35,199 bases of DNA from Smithella sp. UBA2180 (GTDB lineage: Bacteria > Desulfobacterota > Syntrophia > Syntrophales > Smithellaceae): the NCBI GenBank assembly GCA_002327415.1, contig DCVU01000114.1, forward strand, positions 1 through 35,199, in the 5' to 3' direction. Shown piece by piece: positions 1 to 8,129 of the stretch; the stretch's first letter is position 1; each line of letters opens with the position of its first letter. The notes beneath the pieces were generated by a model that did no database searches, was not told where the DNA came from, and was given only the letters and a program-made list of their open reading frames with translations. The translations under genes were made by a program, and so were the position numbers.

Positions 1-189
1 CAGAGGCTTTTGCAGGCTTTGGGTGCTTACGGTTTTCTAGGGCTTAAAAAAAATAAACCGGCTTTTCTTAGCCATATCGGCAACGGACTGGAGAATTTAT
101 TGATGGCGGTCGATAACCTGGGTAACTTGGAAAGGCTAAGCGATTTAGCGACTGAATGCGAAACCATCCTTGCCCGTAAAAATTACTAG
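1..189 (+). CDS. 3' end of AmgK-like/COG3178 sugar phosphotransferase (partial)
   Basis: Open in frame 1 from the window edge to the TAG at 187-189, giving the last 62 residues of a protein whose start is outside the window. The segment LLQALGAYGFLGL followed by FLSHIGNGLENLL resembles the C-terminal helices of the aminoglycoside-phosphotransferase-like family (COG3178), whose best known member AmgK phosphorylates N-acetylmuramate/GlcNAc at the anomeric carbon. The kinase catalytic motifs are upstream and cannot be checked, so the substrate is unknown. Part of this 3' end (34-117) recurs at 940-1023 beyond the toxin-antitoxin operon. Identification is from the tail only and is moderate. Confidence 0.5.
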   Translation, partial: QRLLQALGAYGFLGLKKNKPAFLSHIGNGLENLLMAVDNLGNLERLSDLATECETILARKNY

Positions 190-196
190 AAATCAC

Positions 197-224
197 TTGA
201 CATCCGGTCCGAATATTGTACCAT
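197..224 (+). promoter_or_regulatory. sigma70-type promoter of the toxin-antitoxin operon
   Basis: A perfect TTGACA (197-202) is followed after 16 bp by TACCAT (219-224). A strong Shine-Dalgarno GGAGG lies at 233-237, before the antitoxin ATG at 247. The -10 region falls inside the palindrome at 211-228, the expected arrangement for an autorepressed type II toxin-antitoxin operon. The promoter begins only 8 bp after the stop codon of the kinase gene. Confidence 0.55.
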
Positions 225-228
225 ATTC
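211..228. promoter_or_regulatory. palindromic operator for Phd/YefM autoregulation
   Basis: The 18 bp GAATATTGTACCATATTC form an inverted repeat with eight of nine base pairs matched, centred on GTAC. It covers the -10 element of the promoter. YefM-type antitoxins are known to bind palindromes with a TGTACA core; here the core reads TGTACC. The symmetry and placement are seen directly; binding by the adjacent antitoxin is inferred from the family. Confidence 0.55.
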
Positions 229-246
229 AAACCGGAGGTAAAAATC

Positions 247-528
247 ATGAATATCATAAACGATATTAAGCCAGTTACATATTTAAAATCGAAAGCCGCG
301 GATTTGCTCAGGCAAATCAATGAAACGCAAAGACCTGTCATTATAACTCAGAATGGAGAACCGCGGGCTGTACTGCAAGATCCTGAAAGTTATGAAAATA
401 TGCGCAATGCCATCGGTATGTTGAAGCTTATTTCACAAGGGGAGGCTGATGTACGAGGTGGCCGGACGAAAGCACAGGAAAAAATGTTTGATGAAATCGA
501 AGCTACGTTAAATAAAAGGTCTAAATGA
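247..528 (+). CDS. type II antitoxin, Phd/YefM family
   Basis: This 93-residue protein has the typical Phd/YefM N-terminus: a short DNA-binding fold followed by PVIITQNGEPRAVLQDPESY, with the NG-x-P-x-AVL signature near residues 36-44. The C-terminal half (LKLISQGEADVRGGR and on) is charged and helical, as in the toxin-neutralising tail. It should bind and silence the toxin encoded immediately downstream and repress its own promoter through the 211-228 palindrome. The start has an excellent ribosome site. Its stop overlaps the toxin start by four bases (ATGA), so the two are translationally coupled. Confidence 0.9.
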   Translation: MNIINDIKPVTYLKSKAADLLRQINETQRPVIITQNGEPRAVLQDPESYENMRNAIGMLKLISQGEADVRGGRTKAQEKMFDEIEATLNKRSK

Positions 529-851
529 AACCAAAATATAAGGTTCAAGGGGCGGTTGTCGCTGAAACTGACTTAAAACAGATCATCGATTATCTGGCGG
601 CTGATAGTCCGGGCCATGCTTTACAAATATTCAAGAAGATTCGGCAGAGAGCATCTGGTCTTTATTCTTTTCCTGAACGCGGCAGAATAGTTCCCGAACT
701 GCAAGCACAGGGGATAAATATTTACAGAGAGTTAATTGTCGCGCCCTGGCGAGTCGTCTATCGCATAGCGGAAGGAACCGTTTTTGTCCTATCGGTTATC
801 GATTCACGGCAAAATGTTGAAGATATCCTGCTCAACAGATTGCTAAAATAA
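525..851 (+). CDS. type II toxin, RelE/ParE family
   Basis: A 108-residue protein of the RelE/ParE fold. Visible hallmarks are the N-terminal helical pair (ETDLKQIIDYLAADSP), the conserved segment from YRELIVAPWRVVYRI into the final strand, and the C-terminal VIDSRQNVEDILLNRLL, which is typical of ParE-like members. ParE relatives poison DNA gyrase while RelE relatives cut mRNA on the ribosome; the sequence leans to the ParE side, but the target cannot be settled here. It overlaps the antitoxin gene by ATGA. The length is normal and no inactivating change is seen, so the module looks intact. Confidence 0.88.
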   Translation: MKPKYKVQGAVVAETDLKQIIDYLAADSPGHALQIFKKIRQRASGLYSFPERGRIVPELQAQGINIYRELIVAPWRVVYRIAEGTVFVLSVIDSRQNVEDILLNRLLK

Positions 852-873
852 ATCCGGCATTTGGTTTTCGGAC

Positions 874-908
874 ATATCGATAAATGAATATCGATAAATG
901 AATATTGA
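874..908 (+). repeat. 14-bp tandem repeat
   Basis: The unit ATATCGATAAATGA occurs twice in direct tandem (874-887, 888-901), followed by a partial third copy ATATTGA. It lies between the toxin gene and the displaced kinase fragment at 940, close to where a junction would be expected if the toxin-antitoxin segment was inserted. Confidence 0.6.
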
Positions 909-939
909 CATTTCCGTCTGTAACCGGTAATCAATTAGA

Positions 940-1056
940 TTCCTCGGGCTCAAAAAACATAAAACCGGTTTTCTAAGTCACATCGGCAACGGTCTGGTAA
1001 ATTTACTGATTGCAGTCGATAATGGAAACATGACATATAAAGCAAAATTGTTTTGA
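940..1056 (+). pseudogene. diverged duplicate of the kinase 3' end
   Basis: Read from 940, the frame gives FLGLKKHKTGFLSHIGNG followed by LVNLLIAVDN, ending at a TGA at 1054-1056. Over 28 codons it matches the kinase tail at 34-117 with 23 identical residues and 67 of 84 identical bases. Ten of the 17 base differences are synonymous third- or first-position changes. There is no start codon and no homology before 940, so it is a remnant. The synonymous bias shows that the two copies diverged as working coding sequence before one was truncated. Confidence 0.7.
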
Positions 1057-1078
1057 ATAATTGAGTGTCCCCGGAATT

Positions 1079-1633
1079 TTACTCTACTTTTATATCACCG
1101 CTCTCCACATCAAAGATAATCATTTCAAGCGGTGTTTCCTCGTTATAGCGGTTGTTATAAATAGCTTTTGATCTTGCGCAGCCACCGGTTACAATCATTT
1201 TAACACTTTCGTAAACCTGCTCTGAATATCCATGAAGATGTCCGAAGAAAGCAGATTTGATGTTCTGCCTGTTTTTGTTTAAAGCATCTAAAAAATATTT
1301 TGTTGAACCGTGCGGTAAAGAATAAAATTCCCATTCTCCAAACTTAGGCGGAACATGTGATAGTATAACCGTGTTTTCACGGATACGCTTTTGCAGCATG
1401 AGTTGCTGTATCCAAGAGAACTTTTTGTTTGCTGTGTTAAGACAAATAAAGCGCCACTTGCCAATGTCTATAACTTTAGAACAACTGCCGAAATATCTAT
1501 AAAAATAGATCAATGGCCTGTCATGATTACCCGGCACGGCAATAAATATTGCAGGATATTTTTCAAGGTACTGCAACAGCTGTTTGTATTCTGAGTAGCG
1601 CCCCGTTAACACAAGATCGCCCACAATAAACAA
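1079..1633 (-). CDS. calcineurin-like metallophosphoesterase, 5' end abnormal
   Basis: Metal-binding blocks of the calcineurin-like phosphoesterase superfamily appear in order: GDLVLTG, VPGNHD, the histidine of ILSHVPP and GHLHG near the C-terminus. The first conventional start in this frame is a TTG at 1631-1633 with no ribosome site, and it would begin in the middle of a core strand. The frame stays open upstream to a TGA at 1847-1849. That extension continues the fold with KIAILADCGCVSEW, where the usual first motif D-x-H is changed to D-C-G. No ATG, GTG or TTG exists in the extension. The gene may therefore use a rare start such as ATT, or may be a decaying pseudogene. Substrate unknown. 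Confidence 0.65.
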   Translation of the reverse strand: MFIVGDLVLTGRYSEYKQLLQYLEKYPAIFIAVPGNHDRPLIYFYRYFGSCSKVIDIGKWRFICLNTANKKFSWIQQLMLQKRIRENTVILSHVPPKFGEWEFYSLPHGSTKYFLDALNKNRQNIKSAFFGHLHGYSEQVYESVKMIVTGGCARSKAIYNNRYNEETPLEMIIFDVESGDIKVE

Positions 1634-1849
1634 CAGTTCAGGTTTATGCTTATGCCATATTTTATCGAGAAAAGCCGGGAATGTGTTTTCCCATTCGCTG
1701 ACGCAACCGCAGTCTGCAAGAATAGCTATTTTGCTTATTCCTTCCAGCTTTGAATAACGTGATTTAATAATTTTAAATTTGTTTTTAATTATATTTATAA
1801 GAGCATCCTTGTTGTGAAATGAATATAGAAAACTAAAGCTTGTGTGTCA

Positions 1850-2217
1850 AGAGGATTTCGGGCACAAGATATAGGGTATGAACGCAATGAGCGGTTTGGG
1901 GATGTGTCGATGGAGTCTGCCTTGTAAACCTTCCGACCAGCGCAGCTGCCTGTGACGACCGTTTACATCGGAAGATAAATCTATTCGTCGCGTTCTGTTT
2001 GAATATGCGTAATGACGTCAAGATTGAACATGATCATCCCGTGAGTATTTGGAACGGCGTAGATGTTGACATGAGGATGAAGAGCGTAAGAATCTGAGGT
2101 TTTGGATTCGGATAATGAGTTTTCAATTCGTTTTATGTTCCCATAAAGCCATTGCGCTCATCATGGCTATATGTTAAGCAATTCGTCAACATTCACCATC
2201 CGGAGAGATTTTGAAAA
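1850..2217. other. gene-poor spacer upstream of leuS
   Basis: About 370 bases with no convincing coding frame, RNA gene or strong promoter. Short open frames translate to low-quality, non-family sequence. A GGAGAG ribosome site precedes the leuS ATG at its right end. No T-box-like or riboswitch structure was recognised by eye. Confidence 0.4.
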
Positions 2218-4794
2218 ATGAAGTATGAACCACTAGTTATTGAAGAAAAATGGCAAAAAAAATGGAAGGCGGAGAAATCCTTCAAGGTTACCGAAGACCC
2301 GCGGAAGAAAAAATATTATCTGCTGGAGATGTTCCCTTATCCTTCCGGCAAAATTCATATCGGCCATGTGCGTAATTACACCATCGGCGATGTAGTCGCC
2401 CGTTATAAGCGCATGAAGGGTTTCAATGTTCTGCACCCGATCGGTTGGGATTCCTTCGGCATGCCTGCGGAAAATGCGGCCATCGAGCATCAGATTCATC
2501 CCGCGAAATGGACCAACGAAAATATCGAGCACATGAAAAAACAGCTCAAGCGTATGGGCTTCAGCTATGACTGGGACCGGGAAGTTTCCACCTGCGAGCC
2601 GAAATACTACCGCTGGGAACAACTCTTCTTCATCTGGATGTACGAAAAAGGTCTGGCCTACAAGAAACGCTCCACCGTTAATTTCTGCACCAAATGCGAC
2701 ACGGTTCTGGCCAACGAACAGGTGGAAGGCGGCCAATGCTGGCGCTGCGGTACGGAAGTGCAGGAGAAAGTACTTGATCAGTGGTTTTTCAAAATCACTG
2801 CATACATCGAAGAACTTCTTGAGTATTGCGACAAACTGCCCGGCTGGCCGGAACGCGTCATGACGATGCAAAAAAACTGGATCGGGAAGAGCTACGGCTG
2901 TGAAGTTGATTTTCCGATGGCCGACGGAAACGGTGCCATCAAGGTATTCACCACGCGTCAGGACACGCTCTTCGGCGCGACATTCATGCTGGTGGCCGCG
3001 GAGCATCCGCTGGTTACGGAACTGACCAAAGGCAAAGCCATTGAGAAAAACGTTCAGGCGTTTGTTGAGAAAGTCAAAAAGCAGGACAAGTTGATGCGGA
3101 CTTCCGAGTATTACGAAAAGGAAGGCCTCTTTCTGGATTCCTACTGTCTCAATCCTCTCACCGGTTGGAAAATGCCGATCTTTGCGGCCAATTTTGTTCT
3201 GGCTGATTACGGCACCGGCTGCGTCATGGCCGTGCCGACGCACGATCAGCGCGATTTCGAATTTGCCAAAAAATTCAATCTGCCGCTGATAGTGGTCATT
3301 TCTCCGAAAGACAGAACGCTTGATCCGGTAACGATGACGGAAGCTTACGTGGATGAAGGAATTCTTGTCAACTCCGGTCAGTTCAACGGCATGGAAAACA
3401 CCAGGGTTCTGGAAGCCATCGCCGATTTTCTGGAAAAAGAAGGGAAGGGCAAACGCACCATTCAGTACCGTCTGCGCGATTGGGGTATCTCCCGCCAGCG
3501 ATACTGGGGCGCGCCGATTCCGATGATTAACTGCGCTACATGCGGCATCGTTCCTGTTGATGAAAAAGATCTGCCTGTCATACTGCCGGAAAATGTTAAA
3601 TTAAGCACCGAAGGCGGTTCACCTCTTGCGGCTCTGAAAGAATTCGTGGATACAACCTGCCCGAAGTGTGGTGGCAAGGCCGCTCGCGAGACGGACACGA
3701 TGGATACATTTGTAGAATCATCATGGTATTTCGATCGCTTCTGCTGTCCGGATTGCGACACCAAGCCCGGCCTTGACCGCAAGAAGCTCGATTACTGGAT
3801 GCCGGTTGATCAGTACATCGGCGGCATTGAACACGCCATTTTGCATCTGCTCTATTCGCGCTTTTACACTAAAGTCCTGCGCGATTTCGGCGTGATCGGC
3901 GTAGACGAGCCTTTTACCAATCTGCTGACGCAGGGCATGGTCTGCAAAGAAACGATGAAGTGCAAAGAGCACGGTTATCTTTACCCGGAGCAGGCGGCGG
4001 ATGACAAATGCCACATCTGCGGACAGGAAATAATTATCGGCAAGACCGAAAAAATGTCCAAGTCATTGAAGAACGTTATCGACCCTGACTATCTGATAAA
4101 AACATACGGCGCCGATACGGCGCGAATATTTTGTCTGTTTGCGGCGCCGCCGGAGAAGGATCTGGAATGGAGCGATCAAGGTGTGGAAGGCTCTTTCCGC
4201 TTTCTCAGTCGTCTGTGGCGCATCGTTGAAGAATATCTTGAAGACATAAAGAATGTTGAGCCTCTGTCCGGTGCTGTTGAACTGGAAGGTGAGTTAAAGG
4301 CGTTACGGCGCAAAACCCACCAGACTATCCGTAAAGTGACCGTTGATATCGAAGACCGTTTTCATTTCAACACGGCCATCAGCGCGGTAATGGAATTAGT
4401 AAATGCTGTCTATCAAACTAAACGTCCCGGCAGCGATGATAAAGTGGCGCTGTCTACCGTGAGAGAAGCGCTGGAGGCCGCCATCATTTTGCTGGTGCCG
4501 ATTGTGCCGCACATCACGGAAGAACTCTGGCAGTTGCTTGGTCATAAATATCTGGCTGCCAATGTTGTGTGGCCGGAATTTGATCCGGCGATTGCCAGTG
4601 AAGAAGAGATGACAATCGTCGTGCAGATTAACGGTAAACTGCGCAGCAGAATGACTGTGGCGGTGGATGAGGACCCGGAGAAAATCAAGGCAAACGCGCT
4701 GGCTGATGAAAAAATCAAGGCCATGACCGAGGGGACACAAATAAAGAAGGTTATTTACGTGCCGAAAAAACTGGTCAATATTGTTGTTGCATAG
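2218..4794 (+). CDS. leuS: leucyl-tRNA synthetase
   Basis: Charges tRNA-Leu with leucine in the cytoplasm. At 858 residues it has the normal bacterial LeuRS length. The class I HIGH motif is at residues 47-50 (within PYPSGKIHIGHVRNY), and the KMSKS motif is exact at residues 612-616. Between them lie the editing (CP1) domain and cysteine pairs (CTKC/CWRC near 158-180, CATC, CPKC, CHIC) consistent with zinc-binding inserts. The C-terminal tRNA-binding region ends VIYVPKKLVNIVVA, as expected. The ATG follows GGAGAG. It is followed by lptE on the same strand, a common deltaproteobacterial neighbour, across a repeat-filled spacer. Confidence 0.98.
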   Translation: MKYEPLVIEEKWQKKWKAEKSFKVTEDPRKKKYYLLEMFPYPSGKIHIGHVRNYTIGDVVARYKRMKGFNVLHPIGWDSFGMPAENAAIEHQIHPAKWTNENIEHMKKQLKRMGFSYDWDREVSTCEPKYYRWEQLFFIWMYEKGLAYKKRSTVNFCTKCDTVLANEQVEGGQCWRCGTEVQEKVLDQWFFKITAYIEELLEYCDKLPGWPERVMTMQKNWIGKSYGCEVDFPMADGNGAIKVFTTRQDTLFGATFMLVAAEHPLVTELTKGKAIEKNVQAFVEKVKKQDKLMRTSEYYEKEGLFLDSYCLNPLTGWKMPIFAANFVLADYGTGCVMAVPTHDQRDFEFAKKFNLPLIVVISPKDRTLDPVTMTEAYVDEGILVNSGQFNGMENTRVLEAIADFLEKEGKGKRTIQYRLRDWGISRQRYWGAPIPMINCATCGIVPVDEKDLPVILPENVKLSTEGGSPLAALKEFVDTTCPKCGGKAARETDTMDTFVESSWYFDRFCCPDCDTKPGLDRKKLDYWMPVDQYIGGIEHAILHLLYSRFYTKVLRDFGVIGVDEPFTNLLTQGMVCKETMKCKEHGYLYPEQAADDKCHICGQEIIIGKTEKMSKSLKNVIDPDYLIKTYGADTARIFCLFAAPPEKDLEWSDQGVEGSFRFLSRLWRIVEEYLEDIKNVEPLSGAVELEGELKALRRKTHQTIRKVTVDIEDRFHFNTAISAVMELVNAVYQTKRPGSDDKVALSTVREALEAAIILLVPIVPHITEELWQLLGHKYLAANVVWPEFDPAIASEEEMTIVVQINGKLRSRMTVAVDEDPEKIKANALADEKIKAMTEGTQIKKVIYVPKKLVNIVVA

Positions 4795-4833
4795 TAATAA
4801 AATAATGGTGAGGCCTTTGCATTATTATCGATT

Positions 4834-4950
4834 TGTCATTTCGACCGAAGGCGAAAGCCCGGCGTATGCTCGGGGAGAAATCTTATAAGGTAATGACATA
4901 AAATAAAGATTTCTCGTCGTTCCGGCCAGTCGGAACTCCTCGAAATAACA
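4834..4950. repeat. nested inverted-repeat element (leuS-lptE spacer)
   Basis: An outer pair TGTCATTTCGA (4834-4844) and TCGAAATAACA (4940-4950) matches at 10 of 11 positions. Inside it lies a perfect 10-bp pair, GAGAAATCTT (4875-4884) and AAGATTTCTC (4906-4915). This gives a large two-level hairpin or a MITE-like element. The motif resembles dispersed TGTCATTTCGA...GAGAAATCTT repeats found in many bacterial spacers. No protein is encoded. Confidence 0.65.
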
Positions 4951-4987
4951 TGAAGTACAGTTTTACTAAGATACAAGCGGTGTTATT

Positions 4988-5524
4988 ATGATAAAAAGGA
5001 AAAATCATTTGAAAATTAAAATCGCATTTGTTTGTTTTTTGTCTGCTTGCCTGTTCGGATGCGGATATTCATTTACATCACGTGGAGAGTCAATCGATAA
5101 CCGTATTCAAAAAGTTTACGTGGAATCGTTTGACAATAAAACTTCACAGGCGGAAATAGAAAATTTTTTCCGGACAGCTTTTATTAATCAGTTTATTCAA
5201 AACAGCCGTTTTAGAATCGTATCCAGCAGGGAGGACGCGGACGCAGTAGTAAGAGGCAGGATTCTTAATCTTAATACATCACCGCTTTCATATATCAAAA
5301 ATGGTCTGGCAGCCGAAGAACGGGCGGCAGTTATCATCGAAGTTGTTTTTCAGGATAATTCCAACGGCAAAGTAATCTGGAGCGCGAAGAACATGACACA
5401 ATCGGTTGATTATAAGATCAACGATGATATTAATCTGCTTCCCGCGACCAGAAAACAAGCGCTGATGAAACTGGCCAACGACATGGCGGAAAAAGCCTTT
5501 AACCTGATGATGTCCGGGTTCTGA
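4988..5524 (+). CDS. lptE: LPS-assembly lipoprotein LptE
   Basis: A 178-residue predicted lipoprotein: a basic N-terminus and hydrophobic stretch (KIAFVCFLSACLFGC) end in a lipobox with the lipidated cysteine at residue 25. The mature start GYSF and the following segment (IQKVYVESFDNKT, then INQFIQNSRFRIVSSREDAD) are typical of the LptE/RlpB family. LptE plugs the LptD barrel in the outer membrane and helps place lipopolysaccharide on the cell surface. The position just after leuS supports the call. A holA gene, which often follows in related genomes, is absent here. Confidence 0.9.
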   Translation: MIKRKNHLKIKIAFVCFLSACLFGCGYSFTSRGESIDNRIQKVYVESFDNKTSQAEIENFFRTAFINQFIQNSRFRIVSSREDADAVVRGRILNLNTSPLSYIKNGLAAEERAAVIIEVVFQDNSNGKVIWSAKNMTQSVDYKINDDINLLPATRKQALMKLANDMAEKAFNLMMSGF

Positions 5525-5569
5525 TTTTATCGAGATGTCGAAGATGCCGTCGTAATAAAAAGAATTGTA

Positions 5570-5713
5570 GTCATACCGGTCCCGCATACGCGGGATTGCA
5601 CTCCGGTCGGCAGATGTCGTTTTGATGAAATATGGACAAACAATAATGAAAAAATACTGGATTCCGTATCGCGCTTCGCTGGCATTTATCCGGCGTATGC
5701 AGGACGGAATGAC
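5570..5713. repeat. degenerate composite palindromic element
   Basis: The left end GTCATACCGGTCC (5570-5582) and the right end GGACGGAATGAC (5702-5713) are imperfect inverted repeats. Inside is a perfect small hairpin CCCGC-ATAC-GCGGG around 5581-5594. The layout resembles the dispersed GTCATTCC...GGAATGAC intergenic repeats. The element ends only 11 bp before the start of the glycosyltransferase fusion, so it may have removed that gene's original upstream region. Confidence 0.5.
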
Positions 5714-5724
5714 AAAAGTGGTTT

Positions 5725-8127
5725 ATGACCCCTTTAGTTCGAAAATTCGGCCGATTCCTGCTTCTGGCAGTCAAGGATGAAAAAGAGGCACTAGACTTCT
5801 TTTTTTTCAAAAAACGTACCGTTCAAGAAATAAAGAACATTTCTTCATATCTGAGAAAATTATCAGGCAAATATTTGCTGGTAATGGATGCCGACAAGAG
5901 GATTATTATTGATAAATTGTCTTTGCGCGAATTCATTGGCGCCGCCGAAACAAATCAAGCCGGCATGATTTATTCAGATTTGATTTTACGTGACGGGAAT
6001 AAGCTGATTGAGCATCCCCTTATAGATTATCAGGCGGGCAGTATCCGCGACGATTTTAATTTCGGACATCTTTTTTTATTTTCTTGTGCGGCAATCAAAT
6101 CAAGTCTGCAGAAATACGGTTCTCTGCCTTCTGAAGGGGATACGGCTTTATACGACTTGCGCCTGAAAGTTTCCATTGACCATAAAATAATTCATGTTGC
6201 GGAATTTTTGTACATTGTATCCGCAGAGAATAAACAAAAGATAAGCAAACCCGGCGGGAAAGAGGAAGCGCATTTTGCTTACGTTGCTAAAGAAAATTTG
6301 ATTCGTCAAAAAAAGCTCGAAAAGATAGCAACAGATCACCTGAAGCGCATCGGAGCATATCTGCCTCCACGTACAAAAAGCGTGAATAAAGAACAGCATG
6401 ACTTGCAGTGGAACGCCAGCATCGTCATCCCCGTGCTCAATCGTAAAAAGACGATTGCCGCCGCGCTGACCAGTGCCCTGGAACAAAAAACCGATTTTCC
6501 ATTCAATATTATCGTAGTAGACAATCATTCCACGGACGGCACCACGGATATTCTGAAGAAATTGGCCGCTAGATATCCCCACGTCCATCATCTTATTCCG
6601 GTACGGCGCGATCTCGGCATCGGCGGCTGCTGGAATGAAGCAATCTATTCGCCGTACTGCGGACGTTACGTTATTCAACTCGATTCCGACGATCTTTACA
6701 GCTCGCCCCAAACGCTGCAAAAAATTGTGAATACTCTGCGCCGAGGGCTATACGCAATGGTTGTCGGCTCTTACACTATTGTTAATGAGAACCTTGAAAA
6801 GATTCCACCGGGTCTTATTAACCACAAAGAATGGACGCAGGCTAATGGACATAATAATCTATTGCGTGTCAACGGCATGGGTGCTCCCCGGGCATTTGAT
6901 TTATCCACCATCCGCCGGGTTGGCTTCCCCAATGTCAGTTACGGCGAGGATTACGCTGTAGCTTTGAGAATTACCCGTGAATATAAAGTCGGCAGAATAT
7001 ACGAAAATTTGTACTGGTGCCGCCGCTGGAAGGGTAACACGGATGCCGGACTTTCCATTGAAAAGAAAAACCGCAACGATTTTTATAAGGATACGCTGCG
7101 TACCACGGAAATTGGGGCCAGAAAATCAGCCGGTAAAGAAGAACCTTTTTTCAACAAGGAAAGAATTTTTGCCGAATTTGATGGAGGAAAAGATTTATCG
7201 TTGACCTTGCTTTGCCAAAGCCTTTATGATTCGCAAAAGAAAAGCTGGCCACGACTTGCCGATGCCTGCCGTGACTTAAATGCCGTTAATAATAGAAAGT
7301 TATCAGGGAAATATAAAGCTTATCTGCAATACAATTCCGCCCGCGCTATAAGCAGCGGAGCCGCGGTTGATGCAGAGTCAATTAAGAAAAGACCTTGCTT
7401 TTTATGTCATGAAAATCTTCCAGTGGAACAGAAAGGAATTCTATACAGAAACCAATATTTAATTCTTTGTAATCCGGCGCCGATTTTTAAAAATCATTTT
7501 ACAATAGTTGCACTACGGCATGATCCGCAGGAAATTGCTACATCGATAAATGGTCTTTTAGATTTAGGCGCCGATTTATCCGGTTATGCTGTTTTTTATA
7601 ACGGGCCGGCCTGCGGCGCTTCCGCTCCCGATCATCTGCATTTTCAGGCGATTCCGAAAAACAGCCTTCCTTTTTTCCTGGAATTTAAAAAGCTGTTGCC
7701 TGTTAAAAATAAGCTTTCTGTTCGATACAGCCGGTGGAAAGATTTTGATCGTTCTGTTATTTTGCTGGAGTCGCAAAGCACTGATGAGTTAACAAAACAA
7801 TTTCTTGATTTGTATAGAGTGATGCAAAGGATACTTAAGACAAATAAAGAACCATTGGTTAATGTCCTTTGCGATTATTCAGGTAATCGCTGGCAGTTGG
7901 CTGTCTTCCTGCGTCAGAAACACCGTCCGAATGCCTATTTTGCGAAAGGCAAAGATAGAATATTTATTTCTCCTGGCGCCGTTGATATGGCAGGATTTGT
8001 AATCACGCCGCTTCTGGATAATTACAATCATCTGGATTATAATGCCATTCGCGAAATTTACCGGGAAGTATCACTACCGGAGAATGTGATGAATTCAATA
8101 ATTAAAGAAATTGTAAAGGGAAATTGA
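5725..8127 (+). CDS. glycosyltransferase family 2 fused to DUF4922/HIT-like phosphorylase domain
   Basis: An 800-residue multidomain protein. Residues 1-225 look like a partial GT-A-like domain (KYLLVMDADKRI, then GMIYSDL). Residues about 231-470 are a complete GT2 domain: ASIVIPVLN at the nucleotide site, IVVDNHSTDGT, the metal-binding DSD at 320-322 and the GED at 407-409. Residues about 550-795 match the DUF4922/HIT-GalT superfamily, with CFLC at 558-561 and the nucleotidyl-transfer motif H637-L-H639-F-Q641. Such domains move nucleotides to or from sugar phosphates, so one chain may both handle an NDP-sugar and transfer a sugar; this is inference. No signal peptide or membrane helix is seen. 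The ATG start has a poor ribosome site and lies next to a repeat, so the N-terminus may be truncated. The M15 peptidase gene follows at once. Confidence 0.8.
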   Translation: MTPLVRKFGRFLLLAVKDEKEALDFFFFKKRTVQEIKNISSYLRKLSGKYLLVMDADKRIIIDKLSLREFIGAAETNQAGMIYSDLILRDGNKLIEHPLIDYQAGSIRDDFNFGHLFLFSCAAIKSSLQKYGSLPSEGDTALYDLRLKVSIDHKIIHVAEFLYIVSAENKQKISKPGGKEEAHFAYVAKENLIRQKKLEKIATDHLKRIGAYLPPRTKSVNKEQHDLQWNASIVIPVLNRKKTIAAALTSALEQKTDFPFNIIVVDNHSTDGTTDILKKLAARYPHVHHLIPVRRDLGIGGCWNEAIYSPYCGRYVIQLDSDDLYSSPQTLQKIVNTLRRGLYAMVVGSYTIVNENLEKIPPGLINHKEWTQANGHNNLLRVNGMGAPRAFDLSTIRRVGFPNVSYGEDYAVALRITREYKVGRIYENLYWCRRWKGNTDAGLSIEKKNRNDFYKDTLRTTEIGARKSAGKEEPFFNKERIFAEFDGGKDLSLTLLCQSLYDSQKKSWPRLADACRDLNAVNNRKLSGKYKAYLQYNSARAISSGAAVDAESIKKRPCFLCHENLPVEQKGILYRNQYLILCNPAPIFKNHFTIVALRHDPQEIATSINGLLDLGADLSGYAVFYNGPACGASAPDHLHFQAIPKNSLPFFLEFKKLLPVKNKLSVRYSRWKDFDRSVILLESQSTDELTKQFLDLYRVMQRILKTNKEPLVNVLCDYSGNRWQLAVFLRQKHRPNAYFAKGKDRIFISPGAVDMAGFVITPLLDNYNHLDYNAIREIYREVSLPENVMNSIIKEIVKGN

Positions 8128-8129
8128 AA

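Noticed and set aside
1833..2021. Minus-strand 62-codon frame upstream of the metallophosphoesterase
   Set aside because: No homology is recognisable, composition is unlike neighbouring genes, and there is no ribosome site.
2233..3243. A 336-codon open frame antisense to leuS
   Set aside because: It mirrors the codon pattern of leuS, has no family motifs and no ribosome site; it is a shadow of the strongly coding plus strand.
8124..8129. TTG start for the M15 peptidase
   Set aside because: It overlaps the stop of the preceding gene and stands too close to AAAGGG; the ATG two codons later has better spacing.
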